Counted from the first letter of the stretch, positions 7,013 to 15,317 are shown. The stretch: 18,409 nt of DNA from Victivallales bacterium (GCA_016285335.1 JAEEQO010000033.1:1-18409); one strand, 5' to 3'. The notes: generated by a model from the letters alone, not told the origin. Numbers and translations: made by a program.

Positions 7013-9925
7013 ATGCCGAGTTACACCAGCAAAGGCATTAACGGCGACGTCCTGCTTGCCAAAGCCATGCCGGAAGCCGAATACATGTACGGCTGCACGC
7101 CCACCTCCATCGCCATGATCCTGGGGTATTACGACCTTTACGGCTACCGCGGGACCGACCTTTCCGACATCGTCGAGGGCGACGTGGACCTGAAAGAACG
7201 CGCGCTGGACGGCAACGCCTACAACATGAACGCGTTCGACACCGTGCTGGGGCGCCTGACCGCGTCGGAGGAATACGTCTACAGGTTCCATTCCCGCGAC
7301 GGCGTGGATACGACGCCAAAGCAGGAGCTCTCCCATACGTTCAAGTCCGGCACTTCGACGCTCGACATGTCCGTGTGGAACTGTCTGGCTGACTACCTCG
7401 GCACCGGGCAGTACTGGCGCGGCAACGCCAACCTCTCCACCACGGTCACATACTGCTCGCTCGAACAGCTTTACACCTACGACCACACCGTCTCGATCAC
7501 GGACGGCTCGACCACGAAGAACGTCCGCTACATCGACACTTCCATGCTGTACGGACTCGACCTCTACGTCCAGTCGCGCGGGTACTCGATGGACTTCGAG
7601 ATCACCGGCACGTACATGGCGGACGTCGCGAACGGAGATTTCACGTTCGCCGACTACATGCACGAGATCGATTCCGGCCGCCCCGTCCTGATCTCCATTC
7701 AGGGACACTCCATGGTCGGCTACGGCTACAATGCCACAACGAGGGAGATCATCTTCGACGACTGCTACAAATCCGGCCAGCGCATGGCGTGGGACGGCAC
7801 CTACCTGTTCGGCGACACCGAACGTCCGCTCCAGTCCTTCACCGTGATCGGCATCAACGTGACCGGGGACGTGGACCTCGCGATCGAAAAAGCGCCGGGC
7901 GCGTCGGAACAGGTCGTCGTGGCGGGGGCCGCGGGCGCGACGGCCACCCCCGACTACTGTTTCGAGGGGACGCCCATCTATTTGAACTATTTTTTTTCCA
8001 ATCCCGGCACCAAGGACAGCAACGCGTTTTCCGTTTCGGTCCGAATCGACGGCGGGCTCGTGAGCTCCGCCGCGACCGATCCCCTGCCCTCGAAGACCTC
8101 CCGCACGGTCACGGACCTTCCGCTCGGGGAACTCTCCGCCGGATTGCACAACGTCCGGGTCATCCTCGATGAATCCAACGAGATCCAGGAGCTGACCGGG
8201 TCCAACAACGCCGCCGGGGCAGACATCCTCATCCTCAAGGCCGGCACGGCCGTCGTCACCGGTTCGCGGACGGTCGAAAGCGGCGAATCGCTCGTCGATG
8301 TTTACATTCCCGGCGGCGCGACCGTGTCGCTGAACGGAGGCGACATGGACGGCGCGGTCCTGCGCGGCAAGGTCACAGGCAGTTCGACCGACGGCACGGT
8401 GTATTTCGCGCGTGCCAGCGCGAGCATAACCCAAGGCGGACAGGCGTCCGGGACCGCCGTTTACGGTTACGGCGAACTTTCCGCGGCGTCCGGCGGGATC
8501 ATGCTCGACACGCTCGTCGGTGCCAACGGGTCCGCGTTCGTCCGCAAGGACGGCACGGCGTCGGACACGGTCGTCGAATCCGGAGGCCGGCTCGCGGTCA
8601 GCTCCGGCGGGACGCACACCGGACGGCTCCGCCTCGAACAGGGCGCGTCCGTCTCGCTCTACACAGGATCGACTCTGGATTTCGACATCACGAATGTTTC
8701 GCCGAAGGCGGACGCCCTCGTGAACGACTATTCGCTCATCAAAGGCGCGCCGTCCTTTTCGCTGACCGTCTCCGCGACGCAGGCGGTCGGCGTTTACAGG
8801 CTCGCGGACGGAGCGGAGACCTTCTATCAGTCCATCAAGGTCGTGAATACCGCGGGCGAGGAGCTCGGGACGCTCGAAACCGGGCAGACCGTCTCCATCG
8901 GCGGCGTCGACTATGCGCTGAACCTGACCGGCGGCGCGCTGTCTGTCACGGTCGGCCACCCGGAGCCGGACCCCGAACCGGACCCCGGACCGATGGTCCC
9001 GGAAGTGTTTTATGTCGGCGACTTCGCCGGAACGGGCAAAGCCCAGCTGGCGGCGGAAGGCGGCGGAAGAGTCATTATTTATGCAGATGGCACAGCATGG
9101 GGCGTAGGATTGAAGGTGGAGAACGGCTGGAGCATCGCCGGGGCCGGCGACTTCAACGGCGACGGCAGGACCGATCTCCTGCGCATCCATGATGCCTCCG
9201 GGCTGCTCGTCGAAGAGCTTTCCAACGGCGACGGCACGTTCGCGGCGAATGTGCTGGAAATGAAGAAGTCCGCGTGGAACATCCTCGGCACGGGCGATTT
9301 CAACGGCAACGGCGCGGACGACGTGCTGGAGGCGAACCCGGCGGGCGTGACCGCAAGCGTCGGGCTGCTCGCGTACCGCGACGGCGGGACCTCGGCACGC
9401 GACCTTTTCGCCGGGTACACCAACGCGTGGGAACTCGCCGCGACCGGCGATTTCAACGGCGACGGCACGGACGATATGCTGTGGCGGACAGGCGTCAGCG
9501 ACGGCGAAGGGACGGACAGCTACGGCTACCTCACATGGCTTTCGGGGCTCCCGGCAGAATCGAACTGGCAGCGCATCGGCGTCATCGCGCGGGACGAATG
9601 GACGTTCCTCGGCGCGGGCGACTTCAACGGCGACGGCACGGACGACATGGCGATGGTCGACAGCGCGGGCGTCGTGAATATCTGGGAATACGAAAACGGC
9701 GGCCTGAAGGTCTATTCCGAGGCCGAGATCGAGGCGGGGAAAACCGCCCGGACGCAGCTCACGGAAACCGTGTCAGACGAGCTGACCTTCGCGGGAATCG
9801 GCGACTTCAACGGCGACGGCACGGACGATCTCGCGTGGTACGACGCCACCACAGGTGTCGCCGAGTTCTGGCAGATCGACGACAAACAGTTCGTCGCCCG
9901 GTACGAGATCGCGGTCATCGGCTGA
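7013..9925 (+). CDS. Giant modular protein: C39/papain-like cysteine peptidase, CARDB-like, AIDA-like and FG-GAP repeats
   Basis: A 970-residue protein. Residues about 10-285 look like a C39-type papain-fold peptidase: the cysteine is C28 in YMYGCTPTSIAMILGYY, the histidine H232 in SIQGHSMVGYGYN, followed by IIFDDCY with D249/D250. Residues about 288-402 resemble a CARDB adhesion domain (LNYFFSNPGTKDSNAFSVSV, then VILDESNEIQELTGSNN). Residues about 405-550 hold AIDA-type glycine-rich repeats (DTVVESGGRLAVSSGG), followed by a beta domain, a proline linker with EPDP repeats (about 650-661), and five FG-GAP/VCBS calcium-loop repeats DFNGDGTDD at residues 713, 762, 813, 870 and 931. There is no N-terminal signal peptide, although the architecture is extracellular. 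The start is fixed by the strong ribosome-binding site. Natural substrate unknown. Confidence 0.8.
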   Translation: MPSYTSKGINGDVLLAKAMPEAEYMYGCTPTSIAMILGYYDLYGYRGTDLSDIVEGDVDLKERALDGNAYNMNAFDTVLGRLTASEEYVYRFHSRDGVDTTPKQELSHTFKSGTSTLDMSVWNCLADYLGTGQYWRGNANLSTTVTYCSLEQLYTYDHTVSITDGSTTKNVRYIDTSMLYGLDLYVQSRGYSMDFEITGTYMADVANGDFTFADYMHEIDSGRPVLISIQGHSMVGYGYNATTREIIFDDCYKSGQRMAWDGTYLFGDTERPLQSFTVIGINVTGDVDLAIEKAPGASEQVVVAGAAGATATPDYCFEGTPIYLNYFFSNPGTKDSNAFSVSVRIDGGLVSSAATDPLPSKTSRTVTDLPLGELSAGLHNVRVILDESNEIQELTGSNNAAGADILILKAGTAVVTGSRTVESGESLVDVYIPGGATVSLNGGDMDGAVLRGKVTGSSTDGTVYFARASASITQGGQASGTAVYGYGELSAASGGIMLDTLVGANGSAFVRKDGTASDTVVESGGRLAVSSGGTHTGRLRLEQGASVSLYTGSTLDFDITNVSPKADALVNDYSLIKGAPSFSLTVSATQAVGVYRLADGAETFYQSIKVVNTAGEELGTLETGQTVSIGGVDYALNLTGGALSVTVGHPEPDPEPDPGPMVPEVFYVGDFAGTGKAQLAAEGGGRVIIYADGTAWGVGLKVENGWSIAGAGDFNGDGRTDLLRIHDASGLLVEELSNGDGTFAANVLEMKKSAWNILGTGDFNGNGADDVLEANPAGVTASVGLLAYRDGGTSARDLFAGYTNAWELAATGDFNGDGTDDMLWRTGVSDGEGTDSYGYLTWLSGLPAESNWQRIGVIARDEWTFLGAGDFNGDGTDDMAMVDSAGVVNIWEYENGGLKVYSEAEIEAGKTARTQLTETVSDELTFAGIGDFNGDGTDDLAWYDATTGVAEFWQIDDKQFVARYEIAVIG
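9146..9832 (+). repeat. Five FG-GAP repeat cores with near-identical DNA
   Basis: The cores begin at 9149, 9296, 9449, 9620 and 9803, spaced 147-183 bases apart. The last three share the string GACTTCAACGGCGACGGCAC with at most one change, which suggests recent tandem amplification or gene conversion. Each encodes a D-x-N-G-D-G-x-D-D calcium-binding loop of the integrin alpha/VCBS type. Confidence 0.75.
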
Positions 9926-9943
9926 CCGCCGAAACAAACGCCA

Positions 9944-12900
9944 TCAGGCAAGACTGCCGACGGCGAACCAGCCGGAGTTTTGTTCATCCTGCACGATTTG
10001 CCCGAGGGCGAGCGCGGCTGACGCAACCATGTTTTCAGGTGTTCCGGCGGTGTATCCCGGCATGTCGAGCGCGAGGGCGTCCGAGGCGTCGGCGATTTCC
10101 TTGATCGGAGCATCCGGCAGACCGGAACAATCCGCCGTGTTGAGCTCGACGTTGTAGTAGGCACAGCCGCCTTTCGATGCGTTCGTGGACTGCACCGCGA
10201 TGTAATACACGTCCGCCTGAAGCGAAAGCGCCTTGGTCGTGGCGGCGTATTCGGTCGAGTTTTTCGGCTTTTTGAGTTCGGTCGTCTGAAGCGCCTTTAC
10301 CGTGTATTTCGTGTTGCCTTTCTTGTCGACGCCCTCGGCAAAACTGTAAATGATGAATTTCGCCTTGTCCGTCGCGGTGACGCTGAAGCTCACCGTCGCG
10401 TCATTATCGAGCACGATCTGCGCATAGTCGGCAGCGTCGCCGTACCCGGCGAAATTCCGGTATTCGACTGTCTTCCCATCCACTGTGACCTCGCGGGAGA
10501 CCGTCCCCTCCGCATCCAGCAGGATTTCCTTCGTATCGGACGTAAGGACCACGGCGTTGAACGTTTCCCGGTCCGGGTTCGCAGTCGCGGTCTTCTTGTC
10601 GTACAGCCAGTTGTTCCGCCCTTTGTCGACGTCGGTGTAGAAGACGCTGTTCGCCGCATCGAGCGTCACGGTGTAGGACGCGTTTCCGCCCTTCGCCGCA
10701 TTCGTGGACTCCATGGAGATGTAGTATTCGCCCTCGTCCAGCAGCAGCGCCTTCGTCGTCGCCGCATATTCCCCGGTCTTTTTGACCTTCGCAAGCTTTT
10801 TCCCCCGCAGGGACTTCAGCGACCAGGACACTTCGCCCTGCTTATTGATCTTGTCATCGAGCCTCCACACGGTGAACTTCGTCTTGTCGTCCGCACTGAG
10901 CAGGAAACTCAATTTCGCCGCGCTTTCGATCGTGATCTTCACGTAGTCGACGGCGTCGCAGAAGCCCACCCAGTCTTCGAGCACGCATCCGGTGTTCGCG
11001 TCCAGGAAGCCCGCGTCGCCGACCGCGCCGTCTGCGCCGGAGGTCTTCACGTCGGTCCAGTCGTCACCGTTGAATCCCTCCGTGTAGAAGATGCTGCCGG
11101 ATGGATTGAACGAAACGGAGTAGTCCGCGCTGCCGCCCTTCGACGCGTTCGTGGACTGCATGGAGAAATAGTATCTGGCGGTTTCATCGCCAACGTCGAC
11201 GGGGAGCAGCAGCCCCTTGGTATCGACGGGCTTGCCCGCCTTGATCGTCGTCGTCTGAAGTTTTTTGAGGCTGTAGGTTGTGTTACCGTCCTTATCGGTC
11301 TTTTCCTTCAGCTTGTAGACCGTAAACTTCGCCGCGCCCGTGGAGGTCACGGTAAAACTCACTTTCGCCGGGTCCTCGATCCAGAAAAGCCGGTAGTCGA
11401 TCCGGTCGCCCAGCCCGACCCATTCGTCCGTGACGAGCTCCGTCGTTTCCGCGTCGACGGCTCCCGCGGACACCACGCCGCCCCCGGGGCCGGCCTCCAC
11501 CATGTCTTCCCAGTCGTCGAGGTTGTTTCCCTTCAGATACCCCGTGCCGGAGAAAGACAATGCGTAGTCGGAATCGCCGTGCGATTCGGCGTTCACGGTG
11601 CGCACGGAGATGTAGTAGGTCCCGCTTTCGAGCGGCACGTTCGAGAGCTTGCCGGTCGACGACGTAACGGTGACCGTCTTCACCGTCTGGAGCTTGTTTT
11701 TCGAAGTCAGGGAGTAGAGCGTGAGTTCCAGGTTGTTGGTCGCTCCGGTCAGCGAGAAGGTGTATTTGCCGGCGTGTTCGAGCGTGACTTCCCGGAAATC
11801 GACCGTGTCGCAGTAGCCGACGTATTCGCCGGTCGCAAGCACGGTTTCCGCGACAAACCCTTCGGAGTCGTACATCGCGGTGAACTTCGTCCAGGTCTCC
11901 GCGTTCGCTTTCTTCCATGTGTTGTCGGCGCCGGTCACGGCTCCGTCGTATACCTTCACGGTCTTCGATGTCGACATCGCCCGGCCGCTGCCGGAGGAGT
12001 AGACCCGGACCGTGATGGTGTTCGAACCGAGCGACAGCGATGACGCGCTGAAGGTGCAGGAGAGCGTGCGCGAGCTTCCGGCGGACACCGATTCCACGCT
12101 TGCGGACCCGAGCTGCCGCCGCCCGTTGTAAAAACTCGCCGTGACCTGGTTCGACTTCTTCTTGCCCGAATTGGAGACGGTGACGCTCAGCGTCACGTCG
12201 TCGTCCCGGTTGACCGCGCTCGCCTTGAACGAAGCACTCTGGATCGACAGGCTCGGCGCCACGTTCGGCGAGACGCCGGTGAAGATGGTGCAGATGCCGT
12301 AATTGTCGTTCAGTTCCTCCCGCGAAATCCACTTGTTGCCGCCTGCGCCCCAGCCGAAGTTCACGTGAAACTCGTCCTTGGAGCTGTTGTATCCGTCGAT
12401 GACGACCGCGTGGTCCTCCTCCCCGTAGCTTTTGCCGCTGCCGTAGTACAGCGTGGCGAGGACGGGGCGTCCGGCGAGCAGTTCCTTGATCAGCAGATTG
12501 TACCCGCTGTCCGTGAGGCCGCCGTAGTTTTCCTTGAAATACTGCGAGCCTTTTTTGTCGCACCAGTATTCGGTGATGCCGCTGCCGAACCCGGCGCGCG
12601 TGAGCAGCGAGATCAGATACGGGGTGGCAGTGGACGTGGAGGAGTAGGACGCCTCCTGCACGACGCCGGCGGCGAAACACAGCGCGGCGATGCTGTCCGC
12701 GTTGCCCACCGTGAAGTTCGCCAGAAGTTTGTTCGTCTCGGAGAATGACAGGTATCCGTACTGCTTGGCGGTCGCGGACTTTTCGTCGATCGTGATGCCG
12801 TTTTCCGTGTAGGCGTCCGAGCTTTCGAGCGTCAGGGACAGGTCCAGCTTGCCCTGTTCGATCCAGTAGTAGATGACCTGGGCCTCCGCGATGTTCGTGC

Positions 12901-13465
12901 AGCCCGCCACGCTCCGTTTCTTCGTAGAGGGGTCGACGGGGCAGTATTTGTTGTACGGGTCCTGCTGGTTCCAGTTCGTGGAGAGCATGTAGGTCTTCGC
13001 GGCGTAGGCTTTCAGCCCCGCCGAACCGTCGACCTGTGCCGCGCTGCCCGTCAGTATGTCGGTCATCTGCGTGGAGACGGAGATGATCTGGTCCGTGGAA
13101 TATGTACTGTCCAGCAGCACGAACGCGTTGTCGTCGCTGCGCTTGTTCAGCGTATCGCAGGTTTCCGACACGGCGAAAAACTCGCCGTAACGGCTGAAAG
13201 AATCGCACTGGCCGTAGTAAAGGGTCGAGTACGAACCGCCCGGCTTCGACGTCGTGAACACGATGCCTGCCGAAGAATACTTTTCGTTCAGGCCGGACAG
13301 GATCGCTTTTTTCTGGGCTTCGGAGAATCCCGGATCGCGGACGGTGACGGAGAACGACGTCTTCATGTCCTGATTGTTGTACCGGGTGCGTTCCCCGTCG
13401 AAATCCAGATAGACATATTGAACGGATCCTGTATCCGAACTGCTCAATGTGTCGTTTCCAGCCAT
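9944..13465 (-). CDS. Giant modular protein: streptopain-like (C10) cysteine peptidase with CARDB-like and four PPC-like modules
   Basis: About 1173 residues from the start at 13465. Residues about 12-135 form an N-terminal domain (VYLDFDGERT..., DNAFVLLDSTYSTDQIIS) that may be a degenerate metallopeptidase-like prodomain. The C10 peptidase follows: catalytic cysteine in SVAGCTNIAEAQVIYYW (codon 12901-12899) and histidine in EEDHAVVIDGYN, then FHVNFGWGAGG (codon 12412-12410). A CARDB-like domain (SLSIQSASFKA) precedes four PPC-like modules built around VG-x-CD/GD-x-VDY and STNA-x-KGG motifs. The C-terminal tail is rich in Ala and acidic residues and ends GWFAVGSLA. No signal peptide is present. 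The start at 13465 (MAGNDTL) is preferred because GGAGAGAACGACC sits before it as before the 7013 gene; the in-frame ATG at 13489 would be almost leaderless. It converges on the 7013 gene with an 18-base gap. Confidence 0.82.
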   Translation of the reverse strand: MAGNDTLSSSDTGSVQYVYLDFDGERTRYNNQDMKTSFSVTVRDPGFSEAQKKAILSGLNEKYSSAGIVFTTSKPGGSYSTLYYGQCDSFSRYGEFFAVSETCDTLNKRSDDNAFVLLDSTYSTDQIISVSTQMTDILTGSAAQVDGSAGLKAYAAKTYMLSTNWNQQDPYNKYCPVDPSTKKRSVAGCTNIAEAQVIYYWIEQGKLDLSLTLESSDAYTENGITIDEKSATAKQYGYLSFSETNKLLANFTVGNADSIAALCFAAGVVQEASYSSTSTATPYLISLLTRAGFGSGITEYWCDKKGSQYFKENYGGLTDSGYNLLIKELLAGRPVLATLYYGSGKSYGEEDHAVVIDGYNSSKDEFHVNFGWGAGGNKWISREELNDNYGICTIFTGVSPNVAPSLSIQSASFKASAVNRDDDVTLSVTVSNSGKKKSNQVTASFYNGRRQLGSASVESVSAGSSRTLSCTFSASSLSLGSNTITVRVYSSGSGRAMSTSKTVKVYDGAVTGADNTWKKANAETWTKFTAMYDSEGFVAETVLATGEYVGYCDTVDFREVTLEHAGKYTFSLTGATNNLELTLYSLTSKNKLQTVKTVTVTSSTGKLSNVPLESGTYYISVRTVNAESHGDSDYALSFSGTGYLKGNNLDDWEDMVEAGPGGGVVSAGAVDAETTELVTDEWVGLGDRIDYRLFWIEDPAKVSFTVTSTGAAKFTVYKLKEKTDKDGNTTYSLKKLQTTTIKAGKPVDTKGLLLPVDVGDETARYYFSMQSTNASKGGSADYSVSFNPSGSIFYTEGFNGDDWTDVKTSGADGAVGDAGFLDANTGCVLEDWVGFCDAVDYVKITIESAAKLSFLLSADDKTKFTVWRLDDKINKQGEVSWSLKSLRGKKLAKVKKTGEYAATTKALLLDEGEYYISMESTNAAKGGNASYTVTLDAANSVFYTDVDKGRNNWLYDKKTATANPDRETFNAVVLTSDTKEILLDAEGTVSREVTVDGKTVEYRNFAGYGDAADYAQIVLDNDATVSFSVTATDKAKFIIYSFAEGVDKKGNTKYTVKALQTTELKKPKNSTEYAATTKALSLQADVYYIAVQSTNASKGGCAYYNVELNTADCSGLPDAPIKEIADASDALALDMPGYTAGTPENMVASAALALGQIVQDEQNSGWFAVGSLA
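10150..11830 (-). repeat. Four PPC-like modules in the C10 peptidase protein
   Basis: The core motif (VGYCDTVDF, EWVGLGDRIDY, EDWVGFCDAVDY, AGYGDAADY) recurs near 11810, 11415, 10960 and 10440, roughly every 370-520 bases. The modules end with YYISV/M-x-ST/VNA, which becomes STNA(S/A)KGG in modules 2 to 4. At DNA level the STNA-x-KGG block shares the plus-strand string GCGTTCGTGGACT with copies in the gene at the right end of the window. Such pre-peptidase-C-terminal-like domains are beta sandwiches that usually act in secretion or substrate binding; the exact family is not certain. Confidence 0.65.
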
Positions 13466-13504
13466 GGTCGTTCTCTCCGGTTGTGCCATTACTATAATCC
13501 TTGT

Positions 13505-13532
13505 AATATAGCAGACATAGCCGGAATGTCAA
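13505..13532 (-). promoter_or_regulatory. Sigma70-like promoter of the C10 peptidase gene
   Basis: On the minus strand a perfect TTGACA (13532-13527) is separated by 16 bases from TATATT (13510-13505). The predicted transcript start, near 13498, leaves a leader of about 33 bases before the ATG at 13465 but only about 9 bases before the ATG at 13489, which supports the shorter protein. Confidence 0.65.
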
Positions 13533-13594
13533 GCGGGGGAACCATCTTTGTTCGGGTTTCCCCGCCGATTCGGAGCGATTGCTGTCTGGCACGG

Positions 13595-13624
13595 GATGAG
13601 GGAACCGTTTTGCCCCCTGCCCCG
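13595..13624. repeat. Second copy of an intergenic sequence element
   Basis: GATGnnGGAAC, a short T-rich spacer and GCCCCCTGCCCCG occur here and at 6871-6902 in the same orientation, with small indels between. Both copies lie in intergenic DNA, the first upstream of the gcvT promoter on the minus strand, the second upstream of the C10-gene promoter on the same strand. The rest of 13490-13640 shows nothing else I can name. Confidence 0.4.
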
Positions 13625-13640
13625 CGCGCCGGAAGATCGT

Positions 13641-14417
13641 TCAGTTCGCGCCGCGCGGCTGGACGGCCGGGGCGGGCTGTTTGCGTGAAATGATGTTGAC
13701 CGGGCAGCCGCATTGATCGAAGACAGACTTGATCTCTTCGAGGCGTTCCAGTGTCGGGATCTCGATCCAGTCCTCGGTGCCGGGGCGGTCCAGCGAATTG
13801 ATCTGCACCTGGTCGGGCGAGATCTCGCGCAGGCACTTCACGAAACGTTCCAGCGAAGCCGGGGAATCGTTCACGCCGGGGACGATGAAGACCTCCAGCC
13901 ACATTTCCACCTTGTTGACCGCGCGGAACGACTTCAGGGCGGTCATGAGGGAATCAAAGGTGACTCCGGGCGCCGGGCGGTTCACGCGCACGAATTCCTC
14001 CTCGCACGAGGCATCCAGCGACGGCATGATGAGGTCGATGCCCTCCAGTTCCTTCTGAAGGCCGGAGTCGCCGAGCAGCGTGGCGTTCGTGATGAGGCAG
14101 ATTTTGACCTCGGGGCGTTTCGCCTTCACGGCGCGGATGATGCGTCCGATCCCGGTGTGGAGCGTGGGCTCGCCGACGCCGGAGAACGTCACGTAGTCGA
14201 TCTTCTCGTGTTTGTCGAAAAAGGCGTCGAGTTCTGCCAGGACGCGTTCCACCGGGTAGAAGTCGCCGCGCTCCATGGTCAGGTTCGTGGTCGCGCCGCA
14301 TTCGCAGTAGACGCAGTCCAGCGAACAGGTCTTGAACGGCAGGAGATCGACGCCGAGCGAGACGCCGAGCCTGCGGGAAATGATCGGTCCGAATACGCTT
14401 TTCATTTTCTGTGTCAT
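13641..14417 (-). CDS. Radical SAM protein (COG0731-like Fe-S oxidoreductase)
   Basis: A 258-residue cytoplasmic radical SAM enzyme. The 4Fe-4S cluster motif is C31-x3-C35-x2-C38 in FKTCSLDCVYCECG, followed by the SAM-binding FSGVGEPTLH (about 78-87), ITNATLL and VPGVNDS. The pattern resembles the COG0731 group of small radical SAM proteins of unknown substrate; it has no SPASM or B12 domain. The start at 14417 has AAGGAG 8 bases upstream, better than the internal ATG at 14405. It lies 21 bases downstream of mntP on the same strand, so the two are probably co-transcribed, though no functional link is known to me. The reaction is unknown. Confidence 0.85.
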   Translation of the reverse strand: MTQKMKSVFGPIISRRLGVSLGVDLLPFKTCSLDCVYCECGATTNLTMERGDFYPVERVLAELDAFFDKHEKIDYVTFSGVGEPTLHTGIGRIIRAVKAKRPEVKICLITNATLLGDSGLQKELEGIDLIMPSLDASCEEEFVRVNRPAPGVTFDSLMTALKSFRAVNKVEMWLEVFIVPGVNDSPASLERFVKCLREISPDQVQINSLDRPGTEDWIEIPTLERLEEIKSVFDQCGCPVNIISRKQPAPAVQPRGAN

Positions 14418-14438
14418 AGCTGAAACTCCTTCCGGGAT

Positions 14439-15107
14439 TCACCCGAAAAACATGATTTTCACCGCGATGCCGAGCAGGACGAGCCCGCCCAGAACCGTGC
14501 TCCTGTTGCCGAAGCGGTTGCCGAACATGCGGCCGCAGACGCAGCCCGCCGCGGAGATCGCCGCCGTGACCGCGCCGATGACCAGCACGTCCCCGGCGAT
14601 ATTCGCGCGGCCGAGGCAGGCGTAGGAAACGCCGACCAGCAGCGCGTCGACGCTCGTGGCGAACGACAGCACGACCAGGCGGCGGAGCGAACACACGCCG
14701 ATCTTCTTCGCCGGGTCCTCTTCCTTCGAAAAGCCTTCGCGGAGCATCTGCGCCCCCACGAATGCCAGCAGAACGCCCGCGGCGATCCTTCCGAGCTTCT
14801 GTGCGAGCCCGCCGAACAGGCCGCTCCCGAACCACCCGATCGTCGGCATCATCGCCTGAAACACGCCGAACGACGCGGCGATCAGGACGATCCGGTCCCA
14901 GGTGAGGAGACCGCGGCCGGAGACTTCCGTGTTCGAACAGCTGCAGGAACGCCCGCGCGGGTGGCAGAGGGAACAGACGGGGGACGAATGATCCGAGGAT
15001 GATCGCGTTTTCGGGCAGGACCAGCCGATGGCCCCGAGCGTGAGCGAGACGGCAAGCGCATCCATCGCGAGACCCACTCCCATGAATACCGCTTCCAGAA
15101 TGTTCAC
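14439..15107 (-). CDS. mntP: MntP-like manganese efflux pump with cysteine-rich loop
   Basis: A 222-residue inner-membrane protein of the MntP (DUF204) family, expected to export Mn(II). Six hydrophobic segments can be seen, about residues 3-28, 71-95, 105-122, 144-163, 171-190 and 202-222. The two conserved Asp-Ala motifs are AMDALAVS (D16) and SVDALLVG (D154). The start is a GTG at 15107 with GGGGTGA upstream; it puts the first motif at D16 as in known MntP, whereas the longer frame starts inside the tRNA. Unusual is a 35-40-residue loop after helix 1 holding C31, C45, C48, C55 and C57 (CSLCHPRGRSCSC), longer than the family norm. No yybP-ykoY manganese riboswitch fits the 83-base upstream gap. 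Confidence 0.82.
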   Translation of the reverse strand: MNILEAVFMGVGLAMDALAVSLTLGAIGWSCPKTRSSSDHSSPVCSLCHPRGRSCSCSNTEVSGRGLLTWDRIVLIAASFGVFQAMMPTIGWFGSGLFGGLAQKLGRIAAGVLLAFVGAQMLREGFSKEEDPAKKIGVCSLRRLVVLSFATSVDALLVGVSYACLGRANIAGDVLVIGAVTAAISAAGCVCGRMFGNRFGNRSTVLGGLVLLGIAVKIMFFG

Positions 15108-15190
15108 CGCGTCACCCCGCTGACAATGGACGGAAAGCCCGCTTTCAAGTTCAGAATCCGGCTTTGTATCCGGAAAAAAGGCAAAAAAAA

Positions 15191-15267
15191 TGGTACGCCC
15201 TCGGGGACTCGAACCCCGGACCCAATGATTAAGAGTCATTTGCTCTAGCCGACTGAGCTAAGGGCGC
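15191..15267 (-). tRNA. tRNA-Lys (anticodon CUU), CCA encoded
   Basis: The minus strand folds as a complete cloverleaf: acceptor GCGCCCT/AGGGCGT, D stem GCTC/GAGC, anticodon stem AATGA/TCATT with loop CTCTTAA (anticodon CUU, lysine AAG codon), T stem CGGGG/CCCCG with TTCGAGT loop, discriminator A and an encoded CCA (15193-15191). The first acceptor pair is G1-U72 rather than G-C. Eight T residues (15190-15183) follow directly, which may help termination. Confidence 0.95.
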
Positions 15268-15289
15268 ACAAAAATCAAGTATGGTATTT

Positions 15290-15317
15290 AATATAGGCCG
15301 TTTTGCCGGAAAGTCAA
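15290..15317 (-). promoter_or_regulatory. Sigma70-like promoter of tRNA-Lys
   Basis: On the minus strand TTGACT (15317-15312) and TATATT (15295-15290) are 16 bases apart, predicting a start near 15283, about 16 bases before the mature tRNA. No clear promoter lies between the tRNA and mntP, so readthrough into mntP and the radical SAM gene is possible. Confidence 0.65.

Noticed and set aside
6797..9190. 797-codon minus-strand open frame antisense to the C39-like gene
   Set aside because: Biased composition with no recognisable domain; the opposite frame has clear domains, promoter and ribosome-binding site. Its last 60 codons over 6797-7000 are discussed only as a possible relic.
9146..9832. 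CRISPR-like array
   Set aside because: The regular repeats are in-frame codons of FG-GAP domains, with coding spacers of varying length.
15108..15190. yybP-ykoY manganese riboswitch upstream of mntP
   Set aside because: The gap is only 83 bases and no matching core is visible; there is just a weak AAAGCC/GGCTTT hairpin.
14439..15239. Longer mntP start at 15239
   Set aside because: It begins inside tRNA-Lys; the GTG at 15107 fits the family N-terminus.
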